Part shown: piece after piece, positions 41,219 to 50,307 of the stretch
How positions within the stretch are numbered: position 1 is the stretch's first letter
Layout: each line of letters starts with the position of its first letter
NCBI GenBank assembly: GCA_036502005.1
Contig: DASXZH010000094.1
Span: 62,001-126,000, forward strand
Source of the DNA: DASXZH01 sp036502005
GTDB taxonomy: Bacteria > Armatimonadota > Fimbriimonadia > Fimbriimonadales > Fimbriimonadaceae
Length of the DNA: 64,000 bases
Reading direction: 5' to 3'
Position numbers and translations under genes: made by a program
Notes under the pieces: generated by a model
The model's input: the letters and a program-made list of their open reading frames with translations, nothing else
What the model was told of the DNA's origin: nothing
The model's database searches: none

Positions 41219-43033
41219 ATGGGAATGCTGCGAAATGCGACTCAGGGCGGGCCGGCGACTAAGAAGGTGCGGCCGGACACGATCAAGCGCGTTCTCCGCT
41301 TGTTCATCCCCTACAAACCTCAGGTGATTATCACGGTGGTGACCGTGCTCATCGCCTCCCTGATCGGTCTCGCGCCCTTTTTCTTCCTAAGCGACATCGT
41401 TAACCAGGGAATCCTGAATAACAACCTGGCCATCACCACCCGTTACTCGATTTACACGATCCTCTTTACGATCGCCGCATCTGGGCTCACCCTCTATTAC
41501 GGCTACCTAAGTGTGCTCATGGGCCAGAGGATCATGCGCGATTTACGCAACCAACTCTTCGTGCACCTCCAGGGGATGTCGCTGAAATTCTTCTCATCCA
41601 CCCGCGTGGGCGAGATCCAAAGCCGCTTGATTAACGACGTAAGCGGCGTGCAGGGAGTGGTGAGCGCGATCGTGACCGACGCGCTTTCTAACGTCACTAC
41701 AGTGATCAGTGCCCTGATAGCGATGTTCCTTTTCGACTGGAGGCTGACCCTCCTCTCAGTTGGGATTTTGCCCATTTTCGCGGTCGTGGGTTCGCGCATT
41801 GGCAACTACGCTCGCGGCGTCACAACTTCGACCCAAAAGCAGATGGCTGAGCTGAACGCCATGATGGCGGAATCGCTCTCCATTTCCGGTGTTCTGCTCA
41901 TCAAAACTAGCGGCCGTCGCGAGCTAATTACACGTCGATTTGAGCTAGAAAACGAGGGCCTATCGAAGTGGCAAGTCCAGTCCCAGATGATTCCCTACTA
42001 CTTCTTTGGGCTTATCCGTTTTATTTTCACTCTCACTCCAGCTGCCGTTTACTGGCTCGCCGGCTACTTCATAGCTCGCGGCGATAAAAGCATCACAATG
42101 GGAATGCTGGTCGCGTTTACGGCCCTTCAATCGCGCCTTTTCTTCCCTCTCACCAGCCTTATGAACGTGCAAGTTCAGCTGCTCAGCACGCTTGGTTTTT
42201 TCGACCGCATTTTCGAATACACCGATATGCCGCAAGATATTGTGGACCGCCCCAACGCTCGCCCATTACTGCCCGCCCAAGTACAAGGCCGGGTCGCCTA
42301 CAACCACGTTCAGTTCAGCTACGATCCCGATGCCCCAACACCCACCCTGCAGGAAATAGACTTTGAAGCTTTGCCAGGGCAGTTGATCGCGTTGGTGGGA
42401 CCGTCCGGTGCGGGCAAAACGACTCTCACCTATTTCATTCCCAGGCTGTACGATGTCGATAAAGGCTCTGTAACTATCGATGGCATCGACGTGCGCGATA
42501 TCCAGCTAGATAGCCTTGGCCAGATCGTGGGGGCTGTCACTCAGGAGACTTATTTGGTGCACGCCAGCGTGGCGGAAAACCTACGCTACGGAAAGCCCGA
42601 TGCGACCGATGAGGAAATAGCGGAAGCGGCCAAAATGGCCGCTATTCACGATCATATCGCGGGCCTTCCGGAAGGATACGAAACCATGGTGGGCGAGCGC
42701 GGTTACAAGCTCTCCGGCGGCGAAAAACAGCGCCTTGCAATTGCTCGCGCAATCCTTAAAAACCCCCGCATTTTGATCTTGGATGAAGCGACTTCCTCAC
42801 TCGATACTGCCTCGGAAAGGCTCATCCAGAACTCGCTTAAAGGCCTCATGGCGGGACGGACAACGTTCGCCATCGCCCACCGTCTTTCCACTATCTTGGC
42901 CGCTGACTTGATTCTGGTTCTGGATAATGGTCGCATCGTGGAACGAGGCAAGCATCACGATCTGTTGAAGCTAAACGGTCTCTACGCCGGCCTTTATAAC
43001 GAGCAATTTCAAGAGCAAGAGGTTTTGGCTTAG
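41219..43033 (+). CDS. ABC exporter, fused permease-ATPase (MsbA/MDR-like)
   Basis: A 604-aa half-transporter. Residues ~30-330 hold six membrane segments of a type IV exporter (VIITVVTVLIASLIGLAPFF, NVTTVISALIAMFLFDWRLT). Residues ~360-600 are the nucleotide-binding domain: Walker A ALVGPSGAGKTTLTYF (~393), Q-loop VGAVTQETYL, signature KLSGGEKQRLAIAR (~497), Walker B RILILDEATSSLDTASE (~518) and H-switch FAIAHRLSTI. Homodimeric exporters of this form move lipids, glycolipids or drugs. The next gene, a membrane glycosyltransferase, starts 2 bp after its stop, which suggests a coupled role in envelope glycolipid export. Substrate is not defined. Confidence 0.92.
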   Translation: MGMLRNATQGGPATKKVRPDTIKRVLRLFIPYKPQVIITVVTVLIASLIGLAPFFFLSDIVNQGILNNNLAITTRYSIYTILFTIAASGLTLYYGYLSVLMGQRIMRDLRNQLFVHLQGMSLKFFSSTRVGEIQSRLINDVSGVQGVVSAIVTDALSNVTTVISALIAMFLFDWRLTLLSVGILPIFAVVGSRIGNYARGVTTSTQKQMAELNAMMAESLSISGVLLIKTSGRRELITRRFELENEGLSKWQVQSQMIPYYFFGLIRFIFTLTPAAVYWLAGYFIARGDKSITMGMLVAFTALQSRLFFPLTSLMNVQVQLLSTLGFFDRIFEYTDMPQDIVDRPNARPLLPAQVQGRVAYNHVQFSYDPDAPTPTLQEIDFEALPGQLIALVGPSGAGKTTLTYFIPRLYDVDKGSVTIDGIDVRDIQLDSLGQIVGAVTQETYLVHASVAENLRYGKPDATDEEIAEAAKMAAIHDHIAGLPEGYETMVGERGYKLSGGEKQRLAIARAILKNPRILILDEATSSLDTASERLIQNSLKGLMAGRTTFAIAHRLSTILAADLILVLDNGRIVERGKHHDLLKLNGLYAGLYNEQFQEQEVLA

Positions 43034-43035
43034 CC

Positions 43036-45246
43036 ATGCTTGGCGTGCTCATAACTTTGATCTTTGCCTTGGGCATGGAGGGCCTCGGCCGGTCGCTCTA
43101 TGGTCGCTGGATGGTCAACCTAGATCCCGCAGCCCGGACCGGAATTGGGGGGATTTTAGGGTTGGGCACGATGGGGTTGCTAACCCTTTTTATCGGCCTT
43201 ATTCCTAATGGGTTTTTCCCGCACGCGGGCGTAGTTGCGCCCTTTTGGATTTTGGGAATAGCGCATTTGTATAGGAACAAGTTTTGGTTAGAAAAGACGC
43301 TCCCGCGTAAGCCGATTGGACTGGAGTGGCTATTCGTTTTGGCGATAGTGGTGGCGTGTCTTTTCGCCCTCGTGGCCGTATTAGCCCCAAGCACGGCGAT
43401 GGATTGGGACACGATCGCTTACCACCTAGCCGTTCCCAAGCTCTGGCTAAAGGCGAATCACATCTTTCCGATCGATTTTATCCATCACAGCAACTTCCCG
43501 GATTCGGTGGATCTGCTTTACGTGTGGGGCTTGACTTGGGGTGGGCAATCTGCAGCGAAAGCATTCCAGCTTGCTTTCTACATCTTTGGGATCTTTGCCA
43601 TATTTGGCCTGACCCGGCAACGCTACGGTGGCCGCGCCGCATCTTGGGCAGCGCTGACTTTTGCCACGGTTCCTGCCGTGTTGTGGGAGGCGGGCTCGGC
43701 CTATATCGACGTCGCGCATGGGTTGTATGTGGGCTTGGGGGTTGTAGTTGCGGTAATGGCGATTGAGCAAGCGCTCACTTCAGATTTGGGTACTTCGAGC
43801 CTCTCCCGCTTCGTACCTCAGCGACCTCTCCTCTCGGGAGAGGTGAAGGATTTGGTCGGCACTGCTTCTGATCAGTCGACAGTCGAGAGCCATGAATCGA
43901 AGGCTGGCGAGTTAGCTTCAGAGTCGTCTGCAGACCCAAAACTCTCCCGAGAGGAGAGGTCGGTGAGGAACGAACCGGGAGAGGCTCGAACGCCCCCTTC
44001 TGAAAATACGGGTCCGCAATCGAAAATCGACAATCGACAATCCACAATCCTTTGGCCTTTAGCTGGCCTCCTGCTCGGCTTTGCGGCTGGAAGCAAATAC
44101 ACCGGTCTTCAGGTGTTCATCGCCGTTGGAGTGGTTTTCGGCGGGTATTTGATTATCAAAGCCAAAGGACGCGGGCTGGGGCAGCTCGCAGCCGCTTTGG
44201 CTCTCGCAACCGCCATCGGCTGCCCTTGGTACATAAAGAACATTTTATGGACCGGCAATCCGGTCTATCCCTTCTTTTACAAGCAATTCGGGGGCACGAA
44301 CTGGTCCCAGTTCAACGCGGACATCTACAGCGAAGAGCAGAATACCTTTGGCGTTCCGCGCACCGGCCCCGCAGCCGGGATGGGCACACTGCCCGAATCG
44401 GTTATGGGCCTGGCTTTCATGCCGGGCCGATACACGAATCCAAGGCCGGTGCTAACCGTAACCAATGGCCAAGCGGATGGCGCACAGGGGTTCTGGTTCG
44501 GCGCTATCGGTGCCGCTGTTTTTGTCGCTGGCTTTGCCTGGTGCTTTAGCGGGAAGTTGCGCCGTTTCGAGGGCTTGATTTTGGGATTCGTCGGCTTTAG
44601 CTTCCTTATGTGGTTCGTCCTGTCCCAGCAGAGCCGTTACGCCATTAGCTTCGTTCCTATCTTGGCGATGCTGCTTGGCGCAGGAGTGGTGCGTCTACGA
44701 GCCGGGCCGATTTTGGCGGCTGCGGCAGCACTGCAAGCGCTTGCAACACTAGCAATGTTTTACAGTTCACAGTTTCAGAGCCAGATCCAGGTGGCGCTTG
44801 GCAAAGTGCCCGCTGATCAATACCTAAGCCGCACTTTAGCGCCCTACCGGCCGTTTCAATGGCTAAACGAGCATGCTAAGGGCGGGAGGGTGGCCCTCTA
44901 TGATGAGGTATTTGGCTTCTATTTGGACGTTCCCTACTTCTGGGCAAACCCGGGCCATAGCACTGTTATCGGGTACGACAAGCTGAACGACGGTGCACAA
45001 TTTGTCGCCCGCATGAAAGAGCTCGGCTTTACCTATATTTATCTGGGTTACACCGACCACACCGATGATATCGAGAAGGCCCTAGGGATTGGCGGCCGGG
45101 CCGCTCCAATTTCGGATACGACAAAGTCTGCGTTTTTGGCAGACCCTCGCACGAAGTACAAGTTCCTGATTTGTGACGCGGCTACGAAGGGGTTGCTGAA
45201 GGTCGCCGTGCCGTATCGGCAGGGCGTTATTTTGCAGATTTTGTAG
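43036..45246 (+). CDS. Multi-pass membrane glycosyltransferase (GT39/ArnT-like), carrying a translated MITE
   Basis: A 736-aa protein with ~10-12 membrane segments. The first loop holds STAMDWDTIAYHLAVPKLWL (acidic Asp pair of polyprenyl-phosphate-sugar transferases) and FIHHSNFPDSVDLLYVWGLT. The C-terminal soluble domain has GRVALYDEVFGFYLDVPYFW. Such enzymes transfer sugars from lipid carriers to envelope acceptors outside the membrane. Residues ~250-345 are a polar, low-complexity insert encoded by an in-frame 197-bp inverted-repeat element (43794-43990) plus CAATCGACAATC words. Membrane segments resume directly after it (ILWPLAGLLLGFAAGSKYTG). The core would be ~640 aa without it. The gene is coupled to the ABC exporter, with a 2-bp gap. 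Confidence 0.8.
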   Translation: MLGVLITLIFALGMEGLGRSLYGRWMVNLDPAARTGIGGILGLGTMGLLTLFIGLIPNGFFPHAGVVAPFWILGIAHLYRNKFWLEKTLPRKPIGLEWLFVLAIVVACLFALVAVLAPSTAMDWDTIAYHLAVPKLWLKANHIFPIDFIHHSNFPDSVDLLYVWGLTWGGQSAAKAFQLAFYIFGIFAIFGLTRQRYGGRAASWAALTFATVPAVLWEAGSAYIDVAHGLYVGLGVVVAVMAIEQALTSDLGTSSLSRFVPQRPLLSGEVKDLVGTASDQSTVESHESKAGELASESSADPKLSREERSVRNEPGEARTPPSENTGPQSKIDNRQSTILWPLAGLLLGFAAGSKYTGLQVFIAVGVVFGGYLIIKAKGRGLGQLAAALALATAIGCPWYIKNILWTGNPVYPFFYKQFGGTNWSQFNADIYSEEQNTFGVPRTGPAAGMGTLPESVMGLAFMPGRYTNPRPVLTVTNGQADGAQGFWFGAIGAAVFVAGFAWCFSGKLRRFEGLILGFVGFSFLMWFVLSQQSRYAISFVPILAMLLGAGVVRLRAGPILAAAAALQALATLAMFYSSQFQSQIQVALGKVPADQYLSRTLAPYRPFQWLNEHAKGGRVALYDEVFGFYLDVPYFWANPGHSTVIGYDKLNDGAQFVARMKELGFTYIYLGYTDHTDDIEKALGIGGRAAPISDTTKSAFLADPRTKYKFLICDAATKGLLKVAVPYRQGVILQIL
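43794..43990. mobile_element. MITE with 49-bp inverted ends inside a glycosyltransferase gene
   Basis: Left arm 43794-43842 (TTCGAGCCTCTCCCGCTTCG ... CTCTCGGGAGAG) and right arm 43942-43990 (CTCTCCCGAGAGGAGAGGTC ... GGCTCGAA) are inverted copies with only a few mismatches, and each arm itself contains the palindrome CTCTCGGGAGAG or CTCTCCCGAGAG. About 100 bp lie between. No transposase is inside. It is translated through in the host gene's frame without a stop. Confidence 0.85.
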
Positions 45247-45253
45247 GCTGCTG

Positions 45254-45440
45254 CGGCAAATCGACAAACCTTTGCCTTAGCCACAAGTGGCGAGGCTTCG
45301 GTTTGTCGAATTGCCTATTTTTGGGTGGCTGCAAGTTACCAGGGCTGCGTCTTGTCGCCTCGCTGCGCTTCGGCGACTGCGACTCCACCCTTCGCTAAAA
45401 TATTGCTGGCCCTTCAGGCCGCCGGATTCTCCGGTTGAGG
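45254..45440. repeat. Dispersed repeat, CGACAAACC...TTCGCTAAAATAT family
   Basis: Non-coding DNA after the glycosyltransferase gene. It starts CAAATCGACAAACC and forms a hairpin with GGTTTGTCGAAT 40 bp later. It continues through CCAGGGCTGCGTCTTGTCGC and ends CCCTTCGCTAAAATATTGCT. A diverged copy lies at 61965-62125. The rest of this 385-bp gap (45440-45630) shows no gene. Confidence 0.7.
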
Positions 45441-45630
45441 AGATAGGTGCCGGGTGAACTACTTTCTACTAAGATTTTTCCCATCCGACGGTTCTCTCAC
45501 GGGCCAGGTTAGCAACCTCGCTCACAAGGAGATTGCTTTATAGTGTTTGTGTTAGCGCTTCGCGGCTAGACCTGTTCCCATCCCATTGAGAAGATGCGAA
45601 AAAACCTCCTTCCGGCCAGCACGTTCGTTG

Positions 45631-45999
45631 CTATTCATCTTTTAAGCCCTCCACCAGGTTCTTACCTGCTCGTTTCACCCCTTGCGATAGACTAAAAACA
45701 TATATGTCGTTGGCAACCTGACAGTTGGGGGTGGCCATTGGTAAGAAATCAACTGACTCTTGTTCGCCCGTGGTTTTATCCGTAAGTTCTACTTCAATAG
45801 CGGCAGTGTCGAAGCTCTTGCCATACCCGAAACCGTGGGCCGGCAAATCAAACCCCGGTCCTCCACCAATTTCAGTTCCGCCAACCTTAAAGTGGCGTGG
45901 ACCGGGGTTAACCAATATAGTTGTAACCTCGCGATCGCACCCTGCAACACTTAGCAGACCAGCTATCAGTAAGAATGTAAAGCTAACTGCTTTCAACAT
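45631..45999 (-). CDS. Small lipoprotein
   Basis: A 122-aa protein from ATG 45999, preceded by GAGGTATTAAAA. Signal MLKAVSFTFLLIAGLLSVAG with lipobox SVAG-C and mature start CDREVTTILVNPGPRHFKVG. The remainder has a beta-rich Gly/Phe pattern (GGGPGFDLPAHGFGYGKSFD, TAAIEVELTDKTTGEQES). No family recognised. The 21-residue upstream extension (from 46062) lacks a Shine-Dalgarno and would place the signal internally. It lies downstream of the dnaK terminator on the same strand, so it has its own promoter. Confidence 0.7.
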   Translation of the reverse strand: MLKAVSFTFLLIAGLLSVAGCDREVTTILVNPGPRHFKVGGTEIGGGPGFDLPAHGFGYGKSFDTAAIEVELTDKTTGEQESVDFLPMATPNCQVANDIYVFSLSQGVKRAGKNLVEGLKDE

Positions 46000-46094
46000 T
46001 TTTAATACCTCAAATCCAAATACGGGAAACAGAAGCTCTTCGTCTACGATGAACCCATACACCCATTAAGCCCTGCACTCCGCAGCTTCGCAAG

Positions 46095-46122
46095 TAAAAA
46101 AAGGAGCCCCTTCGGGCTCCTT
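46095..46122 (-). terminator. Terminator of dnaK
   Basis: On the minus strand AAGGAGCCC / GGGCTCCTT (46122-46114 with 46109-46101) with a 4-nt loop is followed by a run of seven or eight T. It lies ~35 bp after the dnaK stop. The words CGTCACACGTCACACGTCAC fill the interval. Confidence 0.88.
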
Positions 46123-46155
46123 CTAACTCGTCACACGTCACACGTCACTCAGAGG

Positions 46156-48078
46156 TTATTTCTCCTCTTTGAACTCCGCGTCGATGACGTCCTCGTTGGG
46201 ACCGCCCCGAGCGCCAGTTCCGGCCGGCTCGCGAACTTCCTCGCCTTCTGCTCCCTCAGCAGGAGCTCCGGCATTGGCGCTGTCGTACAGCTTCGCCGAA
46301 AGATTGTGGCTTTCAGTTTCCAGCGCCTGGAACGCCTGGTTCATCTGGTCCTCGTCATCCGCTGCGACCGCCTTGCGAAGGTCGGCAACCATGTCCTGGA
46401 TCCGAGTCTTCTCGGTCTCCTCCAGCTTCTCACCAAGGTCTCGAACCATCTTCTCAACCGAGTAGGCAAGCTGGTCGGATTTGTTCTTCAACTCCGCCAG
46501 TTCCTGAGCTTGTCGGTCGGTTTCCGCATTCATCTCGGCCTCTTGAACCATGCGGTCGATGTCGTCCCGCTTTAGGTTGCCGCTGCCGGTGATGGTGATG
46601 CTCTGCTTCTGGTTGGTTCCCTTATCCTGCGCGCTGACGTTCAAGATTCCGTTGGCATCGATGTCAAAGGTGACTTCGATCTGCGGGATCCGAGCGGGCG
46701 CGGGTGGAATGCCGGCCAAGTGGAAACGGCCAAGGCTCTTGTTATCCTTAGCGAGCGGACGTTCGCCCTGAAGGATGTGGATCTCCACTTCCGGCTGGTT
46801 GTCCGTCGCCGTTGTGTAGACACGGCCTTTCTTCGTCGGGATCGTCGTATTTCGCTCGATGATCTTATCGAAGATGCCGCCCTGCGTTTCAACTCCGAGC
46901 GAGAGCGGGGTCACGTCGAGAAGAACAATGTTCTTCACTTCGCCACCGAGAACGCCTGCTTGAATCGCGGCGCCTACGGCTACCACTTCATCCGGGTTTA
47001 CGGATCGGTTCGGCTCCTTATCGGTAAGTTTCCGCACCAATTCTTGTACCATTGGCATTCGCGTCGAACCACCGACGAGGATGACCTCATCAATCTCGTT
47101 TGGCTTCAGCTTGGCATCATCCAGAGCCTGCTTGAACGGCTTCTTTACGCGGTCCATAAGATCCGCGCAAAGCTCCTCAAACTTAGCCCTGGTGAGCGTG
47201 TAGTTCAGGTGCTTCGGCTGGTTATCAACGGCCGTGATGTACGGCAGGTTGATTTCCGTGCTGACCTGCGAGCTGAGTTCGATTTTGGCACGCTCCGCCG
47301 CTTCTCGAAGTCGCTGAATGGCATCTCGCTGCTGAGCGAGGTCAACGCCGCTATCCTTCTTGAACTCGACTGAAAGCCAGTCGACGATCTTCTGATCGAA
47401 GTCGTCACCACCAAGGTGGCTGTCGCCCGCTGTGGATCGAACCTCGAAAACGCCTTCGCCTACGTCCAGAACGGAAACGTCGAACGTTCCACCACCAAGG
47501 TCGAAGACCAAAATGGTTTCGTTCGCTTTCTTGTCCAAGCCATAGGCTAGCGATGCTGCTGTTGGCTCGTTGATGATTCGCAGAACCTTGAGGCCCGCGA
47601 TCTCACCGGCGTTCTTGGTTGCTGTGCGTTGCGAATCGTTAAAATAGGCCGGAACCGTAATTACGGCCTGGTCTACCGTCTCGCCCAAATACGCTTCTGC
47701 ATCGGCTTTCAGCTTCTGAAGAATCATGGCGCTGATCTCTTCCGGCGTGAACTCTTTGTTCAGCGCGGGAATGAAGGCGACCGCCTCGCCATTTTTGCCG
47801 GCCTTTACTTTATAGGGCACGCGCTTGGCTTCGGTGGCGACTTCGCTGAGCTTGTGGCCCATAAAGCGCTTGATGCTGAAAACTGTGTTTTCGGGGTTGA
47901 CCACTGCCTGTCTTTTCGCAGTGATTCCAACCAGTCGCTCGCCATTCTGTTTGAACGCGACGACGCTGGGGAGGGTTCTTGATCCCTCCGATGTGCTGAT
48001 AACAACCGGCTCACCGCCTTCCATCACGGCGACTACCGAGTTGGTTGTTCCTAAGTCAATTCCTACTGTCTTTCCCAT
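46156..48078 (-). CDS. dnaK: Molecular chaperone DnaK (Hsp70)
   Basis: A 640-aa Hsp70. Nucleotide-binding domain motifs are intact: GIDLGTTNSVVAVMEGGEPV (phosphate 1), RIINEPTAASLAYGLDKKAN, ILVFDLGGGTFDVSVLDVGE (phosphate 2) and EVILVGGSTRMPMVQELVRK (adenosine). The linker (VKNIVLLDVTPLSLG), substrate-binding beta domain and C-terminal lid end in VIDAEFKEEK. It refolds and protects proteins with DnaJ and GrpE, neither of which is adjacent. No CIRCE inverted repeat is seen in the 180 bp upstream, so HrcA control is not supported. GAGGAGAGAAAG precedes the ATG. Confidence 0.97.
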   Translation of the reverse strand: MGKTVGIDLGTTNSVVAVMEGGEPVVISTSEGSRTLPSVVAFKQNGERLVGITAKRQAVVNPENTVFSIKRFMGHKLSEVATEAKRVPYKVKAGKNGEAVAFIPALNKEFTPEEISAMILQKLKADAEAYLGETVDQAVITVPAYFNDSQRTATKNAGEIAGLKVLRIINEPTAASLAYGLDKKANETILVFDLGGGTFDVSVLDVGEGVFEVRSTAGDSHLGGDDFDQKIVDWLSVEFKKDSGVDLAQQRDAIQRLREAAERAKIELSSQVSTEINLPYITAVDNQPKHLNYTLTRAKFEELCADLMDRVKKPFKQALDDAKLKPNEIDEVILVGGSTRMPMVQELVRKLTDKEPNRSVNPDEVVAVGAAIQAGVLGGEVKNIVLLDVTPLSLGVETQGGIFDKIIERNTTIPTKKGRVYTTATDNQPEVEIHILQGERPLAKDNKSLGRFHLAGIPPAPARIPQIEVTFDIDANGILNVSAQDKGTNQKQSITITGSGNLKRDDIDRMVQEAEMNAETDRQAQELAELKNKSDQLAYSVEKMVRDLGEKLEETEKTRIQDMVADLRKAVAADDEDQMNQAFQALETESHNLSAKLYDSANAGAPAEGAEGEEVREPAGTGARGGPNEDVIDAEFKEEK

Positions 48079-48189
48079 TGGTCTCTCTTTCTCTCCTCGT
48101 TTATTATGCTTATTGGCGCAAACTACTTGAGCCCTATAGACTCATATACGTTGGAACAGTTTACCCGGTTGCAAAGTTCCCGGTGCTGC

Positions 48190-48250
48190 GCGTGAAAAGT
48201 AAAAGGTGATAAGTGATAGGTGATAGGTGAAAGGTGATAGGTGATAAGGA
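48190..48250. repeat. Word repeats of the GGTGATAAGTGATA family
   Basis: A run of imperfect AGGTGATA/AAGTGATA/AGGTGAAA words (GTGATAGGTGATAGGTGAAA from about 48212). The same words or their complements appear at 49670-49700, 52465-52500 and 52555-52610. Non-coding. Confidence 0.6.
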
Positions 48251-48260
48251 GGCGGACGAG

Positions 48261-48932
48261 TTAAATTCCAAGGTAGCCGTTGCTCTGGAGTTTCCCCTCG
48301 ATCAACGAGGGCCAATAAATCTCGGAGCCTTCCAGAATGTTTAGCCTGAACAATATGCTTTCAGGGTTTGCCTGACCAATAGCATGAACCCTTAAGGAGA
48401 CGTCGCTCTCAAAGTGCATGTACAGAATCTCGAGGCCACATTGTGTGCGGGCCATTTTGAAACTGATTGATCCCGATTCCTGTAACTTTGAAGCTTTATC
48501 CGGCGCTACCACGTTAAACCAGTCCCAAGCAAAATCTTTATGTCCGATTCGGCCAGCGGAAAATCCGAAGCCAACTGAGTTCGTCTCAGGATGTTCGCTG
48601 TAAGTGACTTCGTATTTGTCGTTGACTAAGAATGATTTTACGAACCAGAGCCGCACTACTTCGTCAAGCTCAGGCCTTCGATCGTTTTGGACCTCAGTTG
48701 CGATGGCTATTAGCTGATTTCTAAGTTCTTGATTCTCACTCAGCAGACCGGGTGCGACATTTTCATACTTCTGGTATAGCTCCATCGATCGTTCATGCCG
48801 AAGATCGTCCCTCCGCGTAATCCCTCTTTCCTCGATCTTGACCTCCGACATGTCCAGGACGAGTTCCCCTGATTCACTTGAGTCATTAGCCAATTCGAGG
48901 CTGCGCCAAAGAATCCTTCCTATGTGAGCCAT
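48261..48932 (-). CDS. Hypothetical protein
   Basis: A 223-aa protein, no family recognised. No signal peptide or membrane segment. The first ~45 residues are charged (LANDSSESGELVLDMSEVKI), then comes a helical part (SMELYQKYENVAPGLLSENQ ELRNQLIAIATEVQ region). A C-terminal half of alternating strands follows (GFGFSAGRIGHKDFAWDWFN, ISFKMARTQCGLEILYMHFE). It stands alone between dnaK and a kinase-like gene. Confidence 0.5.
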   Translation of the reverse strand: MAHIGRILWRSLELANDSSESGELVLDMSEVKIEERGITRRDDLRHERSMELYQKYENVAPGLLSENQELRNQLIAIATEVQNDRRPELDEVVRLWFVKSFLVNDKYEVTYSEHPETNSVGFGFSAGRIGHKDFAWDWFNVVAPDKASKLQESGSISFKMARTQCGLEILYMHFESDVSLRVHAIGQANPESILFRLNILEGSEIYWPSLIEGKLQSNGYLGI

Positions 48933-49072
48933 TACTTGTTCTACCGAAATGTGCCCGATGAGTTTCTCATTGACGCCCTACCCCCTCCACCAAAAGGGGC
49001 ATTGAGGTTAGAAGCCCCACAAGTTCCCCTAGCAATTTACACGCGATTCGCTAGGCAGAGTATTGGATGGGC

Positions 49073-49561
49073 TTACTCTCGAGGCTTGAGTTCGTCTGGT
49101 GTGGGCGATTCAAACTGAGTCGACCACTCTTCGAGTTCGGCTTCGCTAATAAGGTAGGTGCCCTTTCCTGCGTTTTCGTTTCGAGCCTTCACTCTCTCTT
49201 TTAGCACGTCCAAAGATTCTTCAAGATAGAGCAGCTCCGATCTAGCCCCCAACGCGGCGGTTCTCGCCCGAAAATCGTCCCGCTCCTCGCGAGCCCATAC
49301 CCCGAAGTCCAAGACAACGTTTACTCCAAGCAAAAGAGCCTTTTCTGCCAATTGCCACTGGACCTTCTCGACCCGGTCATGGGCGAGATTCCATTGATCT
49401 AAAGTGTTAGGTTCGCAAATGCCGTCGCCATACAGCGGAACCATCCACTCATCCGGCGTAAACCGCAGCGCTGAATTTTCCTGTTCCAAGCGCTTGGCCA
49501 GAGTGGTTTTGCCCGAGCCCGGCAGGCCGCACAGCAGATATAGGGTTGGCTTTCGAATCAC
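49073..49561 (-). CDS. AAA-type P-loop kinase (zeta-toxin/AAA_33-like)
   Basis: A 162-aa protein with Walker A LYLLCGLPGSGKTTLAKRL at residues 7-25. Then come FTPDEWMVPLYGD (catalytic Asp of small-molecule kinases), VNVVLDFGVWAREERDDFRA (Walker B-like strand with Asp) and the LID-like helix LKERVKARNENAGKGTY. This pattern belongs to the AAA_33 group of kinases acting on small molecules or nucleotides. No antitoxin-like gene is adjacent, so a toxin role is not supported. The frame continues to the end with a charged tail. Substrate unknown. Confidence 0.75.
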   Translation of the reverse strand: MIRKPTLYLLCGLPGSGKTTLAKRLEQENSALRFTPDEWMVPLYGDGICEPNTLDQWNLAHDRVEKVQWQLAEKALLLGVNVVLDFGVWAREERDDFRARTAALGARSELLYLEESLDVLKERVKARNENAGKGTYLISEAELEEWSTQFESPTPDELKPRE

Positions 49562-49694
49562 TCGGAAATTCTAGCCAGTTTCTTTGATGAACGGTCTGTG
49601 TTTATGTGAGGGACAAGCTTCTTGTCCGGGCGCCTTTCGCTAGAGTGCAAAGGGGAAGGTGTTTCCGGACCCATCACTTATCACTTTTCACCTA

Positions 49695-50219
49695 TCACCT
49701 GGTTCTCACAATTCTGGGATCGCTAAAAACATCGTATTCATCCGTGCTTCTAGTTGAAAACTCCGAAACGACAGCGCCCTCTTCTCCGGCTTTAAACCAG
49801 TGCAGGGTGTTGGGCAGGATAGTAAATTGTTCGCCCGGTCCCAAAATCACTTCATGCCGGACCGTGTACACGCCTTCTGGCGGTTGCACTTGTGGGTTTG
49901 AAGTTGCCTTACCCTCAACGTAAAGAAACACCTTCCCCCATCGGCAGCGAAAAGTTTCTTCTTTTCCCGGATCCGATCCGATCGGCGGATGCCGATGCTC
50001 CGGGCAGGTTTGGTTTGGGAACAGAACCAACTCTTTCGCGCAACATCGATCAGTGTTGATGTAGACGACGAGTTGCAAACCCGTGATCTCCAACTCACCC
50101 AATCCGAAGTCGGCAACCTCGATATCATTCTTTTCCTCTTGGGTGAGAACGATGCCCGCGTTTTGCAAATATTCAATCGCTCGGGCTCTCGCCGACGAGG
50201 CTTGTTCGGAAGAAAGCAT
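49695..50219 (-). CDS. D-lyxose isomerase (cupin type)
   Basis: A 174-aa cupin-fold sugar isomerase. The conserved block CPEHRHPPIGSDPGKEETFR / CRWGKVFLYVEG supplies two His and the Glu metal ligands, and the last His lies in FTILPNTLHWFKAGEEGAVV. This set is typical of bacterial D-lyxose ketol-isomerases (EC 5.3.1.15), which convert D-lyxose to D-xylulose and often act on D-mannose. Length fits the family. It is monocistronic, with TCACTTATCACC words downstream and GTAACACGTAACAGGTGACG words upstream. Its role with the isomerase-like gene at 6122 is only a thematic link. Confidence 0.88.
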   Translation of the reverse strand: MLSSEQASSARARAIEYLQNAGIVLTQEEKNDIEVADFGLGELEITGLQLVVYINTDRCCAKELVLFPNQTCPEHRHPPIGSDPGKEETFRCRWGKVFLYVEGKATSNPQVQPPEGVYTVRHEVILGPGEQFTILPNTLHWFKAGEEGAVVSEFSTRSTDEYDVFSDPRIVRTR

Positions 50220-50307
50220 TTGGTAAGCGTAACACGTAACAGGTGACGCGTGACGGGTCGATCAACACGGCTCGGGCACCTGCAAGCAAATCTGCAGCTG
50301 CTGGCCG

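Noticed and set aside
48079..48260. CIRCE or heat-shock operator before dnaK
   Set aside because: No TTAGCACTC/GAGTGCTAA pair is present; only word repeats and a Shine-Dalgarno are seen.
49073..49561. Zeta-toxin of a toxin-antitoxin pair
   Set aside because: The P-loop kinase is there but no small antitoxin gene overlaps or precedes it.
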